Shown here: positions 25,344 to 33,763 of the stretch, piece after piece
Layout of the letters: every line of letters starts with the position of its first letter
Numbering within the stretch: the first letter of the stretch is position 1
Assembly: GCA_050949645.1 (NCBI GenBank)
Contig: JBMNGC010000001.1
Coordinates: 1,178,001 to 1,242,000 of the forward strand
Direction: 5' to 3'
Source of the DNA: RUG369 sp050949645
GTDB lineage: Bacteria > Planctomycetota > Planctomycetia > Pirellulales > Thermoguttaceae
DNA length: 64,000 bases
The notes under the pieces: model-generated
Told to the model about the DNA's origin: nothing
Database searches by the model: none
Seen by the model: the letters and a program-made list of their open reading frames with translations, nothing else
Position numbers and translations under genes: made by a program

Positions 25344-26369
25344 ATGACAATCCGAACTGCTCCACGCCCGCAGGTTATCCTTACTGGCTTTGCAGACGAA
25401 TGCTCTAATACCAAGACGATGGTCGAACAGTTCGTAACGTTCGCCGCTCTGGGTCTTCAGTATTACTCCATTCGTTTCGTCAACCTTGGAAACGGCGTCA
25501 AGAACGTTATGAAACTGACGACGGACGAGGTTCGCGAAGTCCTTAAGATACAAAATGACTACGGACTTAACGTCTCGTCGATCGGGTCTCCGATCGGTAA
25601 GATCAAGTTGCTGGACGTCGACGACGGCCTTAAAGACCCCTACATTCCCTTCGACGAATATCTCGAAAATGACATCAAACGCGTCTGCGATATCGCGCAC
25701 ATTTTCGAAACGAAGCTGATTCGTGGGTTCTCCTTCTATCAGCCAAAGGACGACGACCCGAAGAAATACGTCTCGCAGGTCGTCGACCGACTTGGCAAGA
25801 TCGCTGAAACCTGTCATCGTTCCGACCTGACTTTCGGACTAGAGGTTGAAGCGAATCTCGTCGGCTGCAACGGCTGGATTCTGGCGGACATCTACCGTCA
25901 GGTCAATCACCCTGCGATGAAGCTCATCTTCGACGCGGCGAACCTTGTGGTTCAGGGTTACACAACCGCCGAAATTTTCGAGCAGTATGAAGCGATGAAG
26001 CCAGGCATTGGCTGGATGCATATCAAAGACTACGCCCAGACGACAGTCGAAGTTAAGGGCGGTCGCCAGGACGAAGAGAAAATGAAATGGTTCGTCCCGT
26101 GCGATCAGGGTTACGCTGGCCATGAGGCAATCTTGCGCGACTTTGCCAAGTTCCTTCCGTCTCTTACCGAATACAATAAGAAACGCGGAATACCGGGCGT
26201 CTTCCTTGATCTTGAACCGCACGTTAAGGGCGGCGGACAGTTCGGAGGTTATAGCGGTAGCGACGGACTTGGCGTCGCGTTGCGCTCTCTGTGCCGGACG
26301 CTCGATTATGTTGGAATTGACTATCATCTCCGCGACTTTGAGGATCTCCGCGCGGCTCGCGGATTCTGA
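25344..26369 (+). CDS. Sugar phosphate isomerase/epimerase-like TIM-barrel protein
   Basis: A 341-residue protein of the xylose-isomerase-like TIM-barrel family. Landmarks are VILTGFADECS at strand 1, YYSIRFV, GLNVSSIGSPIGKI, the metal-binding Glu and Asp in FGLEVEANL and LIFDAANLV, IGWMHIKDY, and the final FLDLEPH. In this family a divalent metal is held by two Glu, Asp and His to isomerise sugars or inositols. Substrate unknown. AGGAG lies 10 bases before the ATG. Second gene after the Nudix hydrolase. Confidence 0.85.
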   Translation: MTIRTAPRPQVILTGFADECSNTKTMVEQFVTFAALGLQYYSIRFVNLGNGVKNVMKLTTDEVREVLKIQNDYGLNVSSIGSPIGKIKLLDVDDGLKDPYIPFDEYLENDIKRVCDIAHIFETKLIRGFSFYQPKDDDPKKYVSQVVDRLGKIAETCHRSDLTFGLEVEANLVGCNGWILADIYRQVNHPAMKLIFDAANLVVQGYTTAEIFEQYEAMKPGIGWMHIKDYAQTTVEVKGGRQDEEKMKWFVPCDQGYAGHEAILRDFAKFLPSLTEYNKKRGIPGVFLDLEPHVKGGGQFGGYSGSDGLGVALRSLCRTLDYVGIDYHLRDFEDLRAARGF

Positions 26370-26407
26370 TCGCGTACGTTAGTTAGAATAAGCGCGTAGT
26401 TATAATA

Positions 26408-26441
26408 AGCGCGGAACAAGAGAGTTACTCGGTTCCGCGCT
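26408..26441. terminator. Bidirectional terminator between the isomerase and SDR genes
   Basis: A perfect 10-bp stem AGCGCGGAAC / GTTCCGCGCT with a 14-base loop, followed by TTTAATTATG on the plus strand, between the convergent genes ending at 26369 and 26462. Confidence 0.8.
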
Positions 26442-26461
26442 TTAATTATGTCGACAAGATC

Positions 26462-27283
26462 TCATCGGACGCTGCCGCAAGAGAAGAAGAGGCGCAGCGG
26501 CGCGAAAAGCCAGCTCGAACCAAAATATCCGACCAGCTTATAGAAAATCCTGGGAATAAAAACGACGCCAACCCGGCAGGGGCGATGCAACACGCGCAAA
26601 GAGCGGTCGACGATATATTCTGCGTTATCCCAAAGAAATTCGGGATACTTCTTCTTGATTTGCGAATCGATCATCGTTTCAGACGTATGGAATCCCGTGT
26701 TAGCAAATCCAGGACAGAGCGCCTGCACACGAACACCGAATTCTTTCGCGTCGCACTGAAGGCATTTAGAAAACGTAATGAGAAACGCCTTCGTTCCGCA
26801 ATAATCAGCGGCGCCGCTTCCCGCGAGGAAACCGGCAATAGACGCAACGTTGACAATATACCCTGCTCCCTTCTTCTTGCCCTTAGATCTCATTGGGATG
26901 AGCGCGGCGCGCGAAAGGCGCATCGAGGCGACGCAATGCGTCAGGATCATCCGGGTTTCGACGTCGACGTCGACGTCTGGGAATTTGTGATCGCCGCCAA
27001 AACCCGCGTTGTTAATCATATACTCCAGCGTTGGGATTTCTTCGATTCGCTTTTCAACGCGCTCGACGTCAGAAAGAACCGCCAAGTCGGCGACGATCGT
27101 TTCCGTCTCCACGTTATATTTTTTCCGAATCTCTTCCGCAACAGCATTGAGCTTATCAGCACGACGCGCCACCATAACAATGTCGCATCCCTTTTGCGCG
27201 AGGCGCTCCGCGTATATCTTGCCAAATCCGCTCGAGGCGCCTGTGATCGCCGCGACCGGACGACCGGTTGAACCCACTGACAT
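26462..27283 (-). CDS. Short-chain dehydrogenase/reductase (SDR)
   Basis: A 273-residue classical SDR with a Rossmann fold. The cofactor loop TGASSGFG lies at residues 14-21, the NNAG motif in YMINNAGFGG near 90, and the catalytic Ser-Tyr-Lys in VNVASIAGF and YCGTKAF (near 155-165). ARR after the second strand suggests NADP preference. Overall it resembles DltE/YqjQ-type oxidoreductases of unknown substrate, including the hydrophobic C-terminal segment (YFGSSWLFAPLRLFF). The ribosome site GGGGGACGG precedes the ATG. Its own promoter is recognisable. Confidence 0.88.
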   Translation of the reverse strand: MSVGSTGRPVAAITGASSGFGKIYAERLAQKGCDIVMVARRADKLNAVAEEIRKKYNVETETIVADLAVLSDVERVEKRIEEIPTLEYMINNAGFGGDHKFPDVDVDVETRMILTHCVASMRLSRAALIPMRSKGKKKGAGYIVNVASIAGFLAGSGAADYCGTKAFLITFSKCLQCDAKEFGVRVQALCPGFANTGFHTSETMIDSQIKKKYPEFLWDNAEYIVDRSLRVLHRPCRVGVVFIPRIFYKLVGYFGSSWLFAPLRLFFSCGSVR

Positions 27284-27333
27284 CGCCGTCCCCCAATTAT
27301 AAAGACCAACTAAATAAGGTTCTTAGATCAGGC

Positions 27334-27362
27334 ATTCTAACACTTGAACTTAGAATTATCAA
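27334..27362 (-). promoter_or_regulatory. Sigma70-type promoter of the SDR gene
   Basis: Minus-strand -35 TTGATA (27357-27362), 17-base spacer, -10 TAGAAT (27334-27339), about 45 bases before the ATG. Confidence 0.7.
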
Positions 27363-27405
27363 CCTTAGACGCGACGGCGCCTGCAAAAAAATCTAGCTCC
27401 AACTA

Positions 27406-27433
27406 TTGACGAGTTCAACGCTCATGGTATACT
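27406..27433 (+). promoter_or_regulatory. Sigma70-type promoter of the SRP RNA gene
   Basis: -35 TTGACG (27406-27411), 16-base spacer, -10 TATACT (27428-27433) preceded by TGG, an extended -10. Start expected near 27440, followed by a small hairpin TGGGGCATTTTCCCCA (27442-27457) before the RNA proper. Confidence 0.8.
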
Positions 27434-27462
27434 CCATCTCGTGGGGCATTTTCCCCAACTAA

Positions 27463-27573
27463 CGACTCTCAACGAGGACCCTCGGCAATGGGAGGTCGTG
27501 AACCTGGTCAGGCGAGAAATCGAGCAGCCATAAGCGATTTATTTCATGTGTCGGGGGTTCTCGTTGAGAGTCG
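27463..27573 (+). ncRNA. ffs: Signal recognition particle RNA (4.5S type)
   Basis: About 111 nt. The ends pair over 17 positions (CGACTCTCAACGAGGACC with GGTTCTCGTTGAGAGTCG, one G-U), forming one long hairpin. Its tip is the conserved SRP domain IV: GTGAACCTGGTCAGG, a GAAA tetraloop closed by CGA/TCG, AGCAGCCATAAGC, and the return strand ATGTGTCGGGG. These match the Ffh-binding internal loops of bacterial 4.5S RNA. The terminal stem is followed by eight T, so it doubles as terminator. The RNA pairs with Ffh to target nascent membrane proteins. dnaX begins 290 bases downstream; SRP RNA next to dnaX is a common bacterial arrangement. Confidence 0.93.
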
Positions 27574-27865
27574 TTTTTTTTCTTGTGGGTTAAAATTCTT
27601 CTTTCAATCTGAAAGCAATCCTGAGCTGACGGTTGATGATTCCTTATGCCGTTCATAGGGCGTCCTGGGGTTCGACGGTTGTTTGACGCAGGCGTTTAGC
27701 ATGGAATAATAGTCGAAATTCCCCTGGGGCGCGCTTCGTCGCCAGCGTCCGCGCAGCTTCTCTGAACCCCGTCGACGAATTGAGATTTTCAGGTTATAAT
27801 GCAGGGATAAAAGGCGGCGTGGGTTTCTCGTCGTCGTTCGTATACACTTCGGCGGAGAATATTCA

Positions 27866-30304
27866 GTGGCTCGCTCAAAAGGTTCTTCAGATTCAGCTTC
27901 GAAAGGTTTTCTGTTCAGCTCGGATTCTGACCAGATAGAGGACGATCAGGTTACTCCTGAAAAGCCCGAATCTCGTCCGAGCAAGACTAAGAAAAAACGC
28001 TCGGCCAAAACCGCCAAGAAAGCGGCCGCGCTGGAGCCTGATTCCGACTCTCCCCCTGCGAAAGCGCCCCTTCTCTTTGGCAAGGCTAGTAAGACGACCG
28101 ATCAGACTCCAAAAAAAAAGCCAAAGGTCGCATCAGCAACTCCCAAAACTTCTGAAACAGAAGCGCCGCACGACCAGGACAAGAAGCCTGTCGCTAAGAA
28201 GAAGACTGAAGCGGTTCCAGACAAATCTGACGCTCTCCTCGACGTAGACGCTCCCTCGGGCTCCGCCAATAAGAGCGACTCGTCGTCCAAGAAGACACGC
28301 GACGTTCAGAACGACGCCCCTCAACCCGTCGAAATCCCGGTTCAAGAATCGTCTACGAACGAAGTCGACGATAAATCTGACTCGTCTGGAACTGCTGACG
28401 CGCCTGTTGCGGATCCCGTCTCTTCGGAAAGCGCTCCCAACCAGAAAGTTGAAAAGTCCGCCAGATCCGCTGCCTACCAGGTCGTTGCAAGGCGCTATCG
28501 ACCGCAGACGTTCGACGAACTTATTGGTCAGGAAGTCATCGCTCGCGCGCTGTCGAATGCGATCGAGACGAACCGCGTAGGGCACGCCTATCTCTTTACC
28601 GGCGCAAGAGGGGTTGGAAAAACTTCGTGCGCGCGCATCTTTGCTAAGGCGCTCAACTGCATCGAGGGGCCGACGATTCATCCATGCCTCAAATGCGAAA
28701 GTTGCACGAGCGTCGCGACGGGCGAGGACATCGACGTCATTGAAATTGACGGCGCGAGCAACCGCGGAGTCGATGAGATTCGCCAGCTGCGCCAGAACGC
28801 CTCGGTCGCGCCGAGCCGATCGCACTTTAAAATCTATATTATCGACGAAGTGCATATGCTTACGCGCGAAGCGTTTAACGCGCTCCTCAAGACACTCGAA
28901 GAGCCGCCGCGTCGCGTAAAATTCATTTTCTGCACGACAGAGCCGAATAAAATTCCGATAACAATCCTTTCGCGTTGCCAGCGCTTTGACTTCAGCAGCA
29001 TCAGCGCTGTTTCCATCGTATCGCGGCTCGAGCAGATTGCTAAACAAGAAGGCGCGCAGGTCGAAAACGGCGTCTTTGACGTTCTCGCCAGGCGCGCGAA
29101 CGGTTCGATGCGCGACGCTCAATCGCTCCTCGAGCAGGCGCTCGCGTTTGCGCCAAACAACATCGCCCTTGCCGACGTCCATAATATGCTCGGTTCGGTC
29201 GACGATCAACAGATTTTCGATATTCTTGAGGCGATCGTCGACCACAATACCAAAAAAGTCTTTGACGCCCTCGCCTTTGCCGCGAAGCAAGGCGTTGATT
29301 TCGGAACTCTCGTCGAGCAGACGCTCGGGGTCTATCGTGATCTCATGGTCGTTTCATGCGGTTGCAAATCGGCGGCGCTAGCATACTCGCCCATCGCTCG
29401 TTTCGACGAGCTCAAGAAAATCGCAGCCGCCTTTGGAATAAGAAGAATTCTCGCATCCCTTCAGATTCTTGACCAGACTCTCCAGCGAATGCGCTTCAGC
29501 GCGCAGTCGCAAATTCTGGCTGAAATCGCGTTTGCGCGTCTATGCATGCTCGACTCGTTCCAGGCGCTCGAATCGCTGATCAATCAGCTTAAAGACGGGA
29601 CAATCCCCACCGTTCCGATCAATTCAGTTTCATCCGAAGCGCTTTCGGCCTCGCCTGAGGACGACAAAAAAAAAACTGAGCGAGAGCTGACGTCCGAGAG
29701 CCAGGAGCCGACTTCCCGTCGCGGATCAAACGAAAGCGCTCCCCACGCTCCTCAAATCTCTCCGTTCCGCGAGGAAGCCCGGTTAAATCCGGCAGCGGAT
29801 GCAAGAATGACGGTTTCTCAGAAAGGCGCGTTGTTGACGAAGTCCAAGCAAGAACTCGCGCAGATTTGGACGGAAGCGACAAAATCTGGAGTCATGTTGC
29901 AGAACCACGCCTCTGCCTTCTGCGAGCTACGTGCAGAGCCGCCGCGAACGCTGACGGTCGTCTTTCCTAAAAACCGCCGAATGCAGCGTGATTACTGTGA
30001 AAATGAACGCGGCGTCATTGAGTCAAGGCTCGCTTCGATTTTAGGTGAAGCGGTTAGTCTGCGTCTCATCACTGATCCGAACGTAACCGCGCAGGACTTT
30101 GAGGACGTTCACGACGGCAAATCGAAGCGACAACCTGTACAAAAGCGGGAGTCGCGCGCCCCTGTTGCGAATTTTCAGGAGCTTAGTCGGCAAGTTGCGG
30201 ACAGTTCCGTAGCTCAACAGATTAAAGAAATCTTTGACGCCAGGCTCTCCGAAGTCAAACCACCCGTCCGACGTAATTCTCGAGAAGGGGGTTCCGATGA
30301 GTAA
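27866..30304 (+). CDS. dnaX: DNA polymerase III subunit gamma/tau
   Basis: An 812-residue clamp-loader ATPase. The canonical protein starts only near residue 204 (AYQVVARRYRPQTFDELIGQ); before it lies a Lys/Ser/Asp/Pro-rich disordered extension of about 200 residues. Walker A is GARGVGKT (246-253), a zinc site includes CLKCESC, Walker B is IYIIDEVHML, and the sensor region FIFCTTEPNKIP follows. The tau tail (about 610-812) is poorly conserved. Codons 601-603 are AAA within a run of ten A (29666-29675); slippage in either direction meets a stop within a few codons, giving a gamma-like product of about 604 residues. The start is GTG with GGAG 9 bases upstream; no Met alternative lies close to residue 204. 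TATAAT at 27795 may be the -10. It overlaps the next gene by 8 bases. Confidence 0.95.
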   Translation: MARSKGSSDSASKGFLFSSDSDQIEDDQVTPEKPESRPSKTKKKRSAKTAKKAAALEPDSDSPPAKAPLLFGKASKTTDQTPKKKPKVASATPKTSETEAPHDQDKKPVAKKKTEAVPDKSDALLDVDAPSGSANKSDSSSKKTRDVQNDAPQPVEIPVQESSTNEVDDKSDSSGTADAPVADPVSSESAPNQKVEKSARSAAYQVVARRYRPQTFDELIGQEVIARALSNAIETNRVGHAYLFTGARGVGKTSCARIFAKALNCIEGPTIHPCLKCESCTSVATGEDIDVIEIDGASNRGVDEIRQLRQNASVAPSRSHFKIYIIDEVHMLTREAFNALLKTLEEPPRRVKFIFCTTEPNKIPITILSRCQRFDFSSISAVSIVSRLEQIAKQEGAQVENGVFDVLARRANGSMRDAQSLLEQALAFAPNNIALADVHNMLGSVDDQQIFDILEAIVDHNTKKVFDALAFAAKQGVDFGTLVEQTLGVYRDLMVVSCGCKSAALAYSPIARFDELKKIAAAFGIRRILASLQILDQTLQRMRFSAQSQILAEIAFARLCMLDSFQALESLINQLKDGTIPTVPINSVSSEALSASPEDDKKKTERELTSESQEPTSRRGSNESAPHAPQISPFREEARLNPAADARMTVSQKGALLTKSKQELAQIWTEATKSGVMLQNHASAFCELRAEPPRTLTVVFPKNRRMQRDYCENERGVIESRLASILGEAVSLRLITDPNVTAQDFEDVHDGKSKRQPVQKRESRAPVANFQELSRQVADSSVAQQIKEIFDARLSEVKPPVRRNSREGGSDE
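29657..29679 (+). promoter_or_regulatory. Candidate slippery site in dnaX
   Basis: Ten A (29666-29675) in the dnaX frame, with GAGGA (29657-29661), a Shine-Dalgarno-like stimulator, just before. A -1 shift reads AAC TGA and stops at 29679; a +1 shift reads CTG AGC GAG AGC TGA. Comparable runs make gamma by slippage in Thermus and by frameshifting in E. coli. Confidence 0.65.
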
Positions 30305-31715
30305 CGTCAATGCGAAGGAAATTCTCTTTATTCCTGAAATCGCAGGACTCGACGCGCGCTCGTCGATCATCCGCGTACCTCCCGAGCTTGACGTACCGCT
30401 CACGCCGCGGGTCCGACGTATCATCGATATGTCGGCATTCCGAAGACTTGCAAATGTCTCGCAATTAGGATTTGTGCGACTTGTCTACCCCGGCGCCACG
30501 CATACGAGATTTGAGCATTCCCTTGGCGTCTACCGCCTCTCGTTGCTTTGGCTCAAACGACTTGCTCACGATCCGCGTTTTACTGCGATTGTCCGAGAAG
30601 AAGACGCCCTCGTTTTTATTCTGGCCGCGCTCCTTCACGACGTTGGACATTTCCCCTATTGCCATCTGCTCGAAGATTTAAAAATACCCGGACTCGCGTC
30701 TCATGAAAAGGCGGCGGATGAATACATTCTCGGCGAACTTGCCGACCCAATTCGCCAAGATTGGGGCGTCGCGCCTAAAAACGTCTGCGACCTCCTCATG
30801 AAACGTCCGCCATGTCGACGCGACGGCGAATCTGACGCAGAATACGAACGGAGAAAAAAGGTCTTTCACCTTTTTGCCTCGATTCTTTCGGGGCCAATCG
30901 ACGTTGACAAGATGGATTACCTCATGCGCGATAGCATCGGCGCTGGAGTACCCTACGGCAAAAACTATGACCTCTATAGGCTTGTTGGGAGCGTCTGTCT
31001 CAACGAGGCGGGAGACGGGATCGCGATCACCAACAAAGGTAAGACGGCCGCTGAACTTATGGTTTTCGCGCGATATGTAATGTTCAGCGAAGTGTATTGG
31101 CACCATACTGCGCGCGCCGCGACCGTGATGTTCCAACGCGCTATCCATTACCTGAGCGCCGGATCGAACGACGCATCCGTTGTCGACTCTATCCGTCAGC
31201 TTTCCGATCCTCAAACCGAAAACTATCTGCTCGCTCTCTGCCAGCCGTCGAACAACGCAACTCACGGTGCGATGGACGATTTCGAACGCCGTGCAGCTGG
31301 GAGATTTTTAGGCGCAATTTTTGGAACTAACCGTAATATTTTCAAGCGATTGCGTGAATTCACCGCGATGGAGGCGCCGTCCATATATAAGCGAATCGCA
31401 GGTCGCCCTTATCCGGAGGTATGCGCGATCTCAGACCGACTCGCTGGTAAACTCGGCGTTCGCGTCGACCAGATCCTGATCGACGCGCCGCCAGTCGACA
31501 AAGAAGTAGAATTCAAGATTGACGTTTATTTTCCGCAGGAGCGCCGCTATCGCCCCCTCACGGACGTTTCACCCGTCGTGAAAGCGCTTGCGCGCGAACA
31601 ATTTGACGATTGCGTCAAGAAAGTGCGGATCTTTACCGCTCCCGACGTCGCTCCAACGTTGAAACAAAACGAAAATTTAACGCAACTCCTGGAAGAAGCG
31701 CTCCAGTTTGACTAA
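30297..31715 (+). CDS. HD-domain phosphohydrolase
   Basis: A 472-residue HD-superfamily protein. The metal-binding residues appear as RRLANVSQLG, THTRFEHSLGV (His), then LLHDVGHFPYCH (the His-Asp pair) and DVDKMDYLMRDS (distal Asp), the order seen in dGTPase-like and archaeal/bacterial HD hydrolases such as YwfO. It probably hydrolyses a nucleotide in the cytosol; the substrate is unclear. The ATG at 30297 overlaps the dnaX stop by 8 bases and has GAAGGGGG upstream, so the two genes are translationally coupled. A start 21 codons earlier inside dnaX lacks support. No clear terminator follows. Confidence 0.85.
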   Translation: MSNVNAKEILFIPEIAGLDARSSIIRVPPELDVPLTPRVRRIIDMSAFRRLANVSQLGFVRLVYPGATHTRFEHSLGVYRLSLLWLKRLAHDPRFTAIVREEDALVFILAALLHDVGHFPYCHLLEDLKIPGLASHEKAADEYILGELADPIRQDWGVAPKNVCDLLMKRPPCRRDGESDAEYERRKKVFHLFASILSGPIDVDKMDYLMRDSIGAGVPYGKNYDLYRLVGSVCLNEAGDGIAITNKGKTAAELMVFARYVMFSEVYWHHTARAATVMFQRAIHYLSAGSNDASVVDSIRQLSDPQTENYLLALCQPSNNATHGAMDDFERRAAGRFLGAIFGTNRNIFKRLREFTAMEAPSIYKRIAGRPYPEVCAISDRLAGKLGVRVDQILIDAPPVDKEVEFKIDVYFPQERRYRPLTDVSPVVKALAREQFDDCVKKVRIFTAPDVAPTLKQNENLTQLLEEALQFD

Positions 31716-31989
31716 CTACTGAATCCTACTCGCCGACATGCAGAGAGTGCGGGACTTTGGCTGCGTTGAGCTAATGACGCCTGTATCGGAACTCTGCGCC
31801 TCTAGTTGAAAATCACGGTGGTCGTTCCAAAATAAACGAATCTATGTTATACTCAAGCGCCGCGAAAGCAGTTATCAAATGCACTGCGATTTAGTACGTC
31901 ATCATAATGCGTATTTTTGCAAGATGTAATCGACGCTTTGCGCTCGCTAACTACCATAGCGACGCAAACTCACTTCATTAAGGAAAATC

Positions 31990-32925
31990 ATGGCAGAGGG
32001 TTCTTCAAACAATCAAACGCGAACCTACTTGATGCAGCGGTTTGAGACGCTCGGGATTCATCCCCGCAAGAAGCTGGGGCAGAATTTCCTGATCGACCTC
32101 AATCTTCTGCGTCTTCTGCACGAATCGGCGCAACTTGATAAGAACGACGTCGTGCTAGAAGTTGGAACTGGAACAGGTTCGCTGACTGGCGCGATGGCGC
32201 AGGAGGCGGGAGTCGTCGTAACGGTCGAAGTCGATTCCATCATGCACGAGATGGCAAAACAGGAACATTGGGATAAGGATAATATCCGGTTTCTCTTTGC
32301 GGATATTCTCGAGAATAAAAACCGACTCAACTGTCATGTTCTCGATGTGATCCGTGAAGAACTCGCGAAGTCTCCGGATCGACGATTCAAACTCTGTGCG
32401 AATCTTCCGTACCAGATCGCGACTCCCCTTATGTCCAATTTGCTCCTCACCGACGTCCCGCCCCACTCAATGACGGTCACAATTCAGAAAGAGGTGGGCG
32501 AGCGCATGGTCGCGAAGCCGGGAAAAAAGGATTATGGCGCGTTTGCTGTTTGGATGCAGGCGCAGTGCGACTGCAAGATTCTTCGCATCATGCCGCCCTC
32601 CGTATTCTGGCCGCGCCCGAAAGTTGATTCTGCGATCGTTCAGGCGGTGTACAACCAGAAGAAACGCGACCGCATCAAGGATCTGAAGTTCTTCCACGAA
32701 TTTGTTCGCGCAATATTCTTTCACCGACGCAAATATCTCCGCTCTGTCCTGTGCAGCGCGATGAAAAATCGCCTTGAAAAGAAAACCGTCGATCAAGTTT
32801 TAGCCGAAATGAAACTCAATGGTGAGATTCGCGCTGAAACGCTTCCCGTTAAAACGATTTTGGCTTTATCGGAAAAATTTCGCGTCCTGCTTCCGGAAGA
32901 TAGACAATATCTTCTGAGTAGTTGA
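31990..32925 (+). CDS. rsmA: 16S rRNA dimethyladenosine transferase
   Basis: A 311-residue KsgA/RsmA methyltransferase, which dimethylates two adjacent adenines near the 3' end of 16S rRNA late in 30S assembly using S-adenosylmethionine. Motifs: KKLGQNFLID, EVGTGTGSLT (AdoMet loop; the usual GxG), VTVEVD, and the catalytic NLPYQIATP, then PPSVFWPRPKVDSA and the C-terminal helical domain FFHRRKYLRSVL. Slightly longer than the E. coli enzyme (273). AGGAAA precedes the ATG. The 274-base gap before it has a TATACT near 31849 without a good -35. Confidence 0.95.
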   Translation: MAEGSSNNQTRTYLMQRFETLGIHPRKKLGQNFLIDLNLLRLLHESAQLDKNDVVLEVGTGTGSLTGAMAQEAGVVVTVEVDSIMHEMAKQEHWDKDNIRFLFADILENKNRLNCHVLDVIREELAKSPDRRFKLCANLPYQIATPLMSNLLLTDVPPHSMTVTIQKEVGERMVAKPGKKDYGAFAVWMQAQCDCKILRIMPPSVFWPRPKVDSAIVQAVYNQKKRDRIKDLKFFHEFVRAIFFHRRKYLRSVLCSAMKNRLEKKTVDQVLAEMKLNGEIRAETLPVKTILALSEKFRVLLPEDRQYLLSS

Positions 32926-33087
32926 CGACAAGAAGTCTTTTCCGTGTACAATAGCTCCGAATAAGGTTGAGGCGTCTGGATTGTATTGAGATAACAGCTT
33001 TTTAGCGGTGTTAATTTCAAAAAAATCCAAAGATTCTGTCCTGACTCCAACAAAAATGATAAAATAGAGGGAGTCGGACGGTTCTTA
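32926..33087. other. Start of the interval between rsmA and tatA
   Basis: Between rsmA and tatA lie 341 bases. The first 160 contain nothing firm beyond a TACAAT (near 32947) that could be a -10 box. The second half holds the tatA promoter. Confidence 0.4.
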
Positions 33088-33115
33088 TTGACTACTTCGT
33101 CGTTTGCGCTAGAAT
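33088..33115 (+). promoter_or_regulatory. Sigma70-type promoter of tatA
   Basis: -35 TTGACT (33088-33093), 16-base spacer, -10 TAGAAT (33110-33115), about 150 bases before tatA. A second TTGACA near 33170 has no good -10. Confidence 0.6.
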
Positions 33116-33266
33116 TACGCGTCAGCGTCTGATTTCGCCGAGACAGAAACGACGTTCGACGCGAACGCTTGACAATAGAGCGTTCTTTTAGGAAAATATT
33201 ACGACTTTCCCTTGCCGCTAATAAGCGCGGGGGAATTCAGCCGTTTTTGTTATGAAAGGTCTACGA

Positions 33267-33494
33267 ATGTCCCCTGTCCTGTTCGCCTTTGTGGGTTCTC
33301 CCGTTCAACTTATCATTGTTGCGCTTATTGCGTTTCTTCTCTTCGGCAACCGCCTACCCTCTGTTATGCGTTCACTCGGGCGCAGCGTAACGGAATTCAA
33401 GAAGGGCGTCGCCGGAATTGAAGAAGAGATTGATGCGGCGGTAAAGGAATCCACCAAAAAAACTACGACTGAAAAAGACGATTCTGAAGAGTGA
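33267..33494 (+). CDS. tatA: Twin-arginine translocase subunit TatA/TatE
   Basis: A 75-residue Tat pore subunit. A short N-terminal membrane helix (PVQLIIVALIAFLLFG) is followed by the family hallmark FGNRLPSVMRSLGRSVTEFKKG, an amphipathic helix, and an acidic/Lys tail. It would exist in many copies in the inner membrane and export folded proteins with TatC; the Gfo/Idh/MocA protein at 46787 is a likely client. The ATG at 33267 has GAAAGG 6 bases upstream; the ATG at 33252 lies inside that sequence and has no ribosome site. tatC is not in the window. Confidence 0.93.
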   Translation: MSPVLFAFVGSPVQLIIVALIAFLLFGNRLPSVMRSLGRSVTEFKKGVAGIEEEIDAAVKESTKKTTTEKDDSEE

Positions 33495-33552
33495 GACGCG
33501 GTCTCGCGCTCACCCTGCGTAAAACCGCCTCATTTTGGTTACACGTACTCAG

Positions 33553-33584
33553 ACGGCGACTCGATGCGAGTCGCCGTTTCTTTT
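33553..33584 (+). terminator. Intrinsic terminator of tatA
   Basis: Perfect 10-bp stem ACGGCGACTC / GAGTCGCCGT, 5-base loop, followed by TTCTTTT, 58 bases past the tatA stop. Confidence 0.88.
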
Positions 33585-33763
33585 GCGCTTTTGCGTGGCG
33601 CGGCGACGACTACGCGTCAACAACTCAGACGTCGCCGCTCGTGTTTTAGATTTTCTCATTCGGACCGCGTTTTGCACTGTTATGATTCCGCTATTGCGGT
33701 ATAATGGCGGCGTTTTCGTGGAAGTATGCGCAGAGCGTACCAGTCCGAACCTTCGAGGATTTT

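Noticed and set aside
27655..27760. tmRNA-like features: GGGGTTCGACGG and, later, AATAGTCGAAA, resembling the 5' end and resume-codon region of ssrA.
   Set aside because: Only about 200 bases remain before dnaX, no T arm or 3' acceptor sequence pairs with the 5' end, and the encoded tag would not end in Ala-Ala. Upstream sequence offers no permuted acceptor piece either.
33672..33705. Promoter for the acyl-CoA dehydrogenase gene: TTGCAC with TATAAT.
   Set aside because: The spacer is 22 bases, too long for sigma70; the TATAAT may be used but the -35 is unproven.
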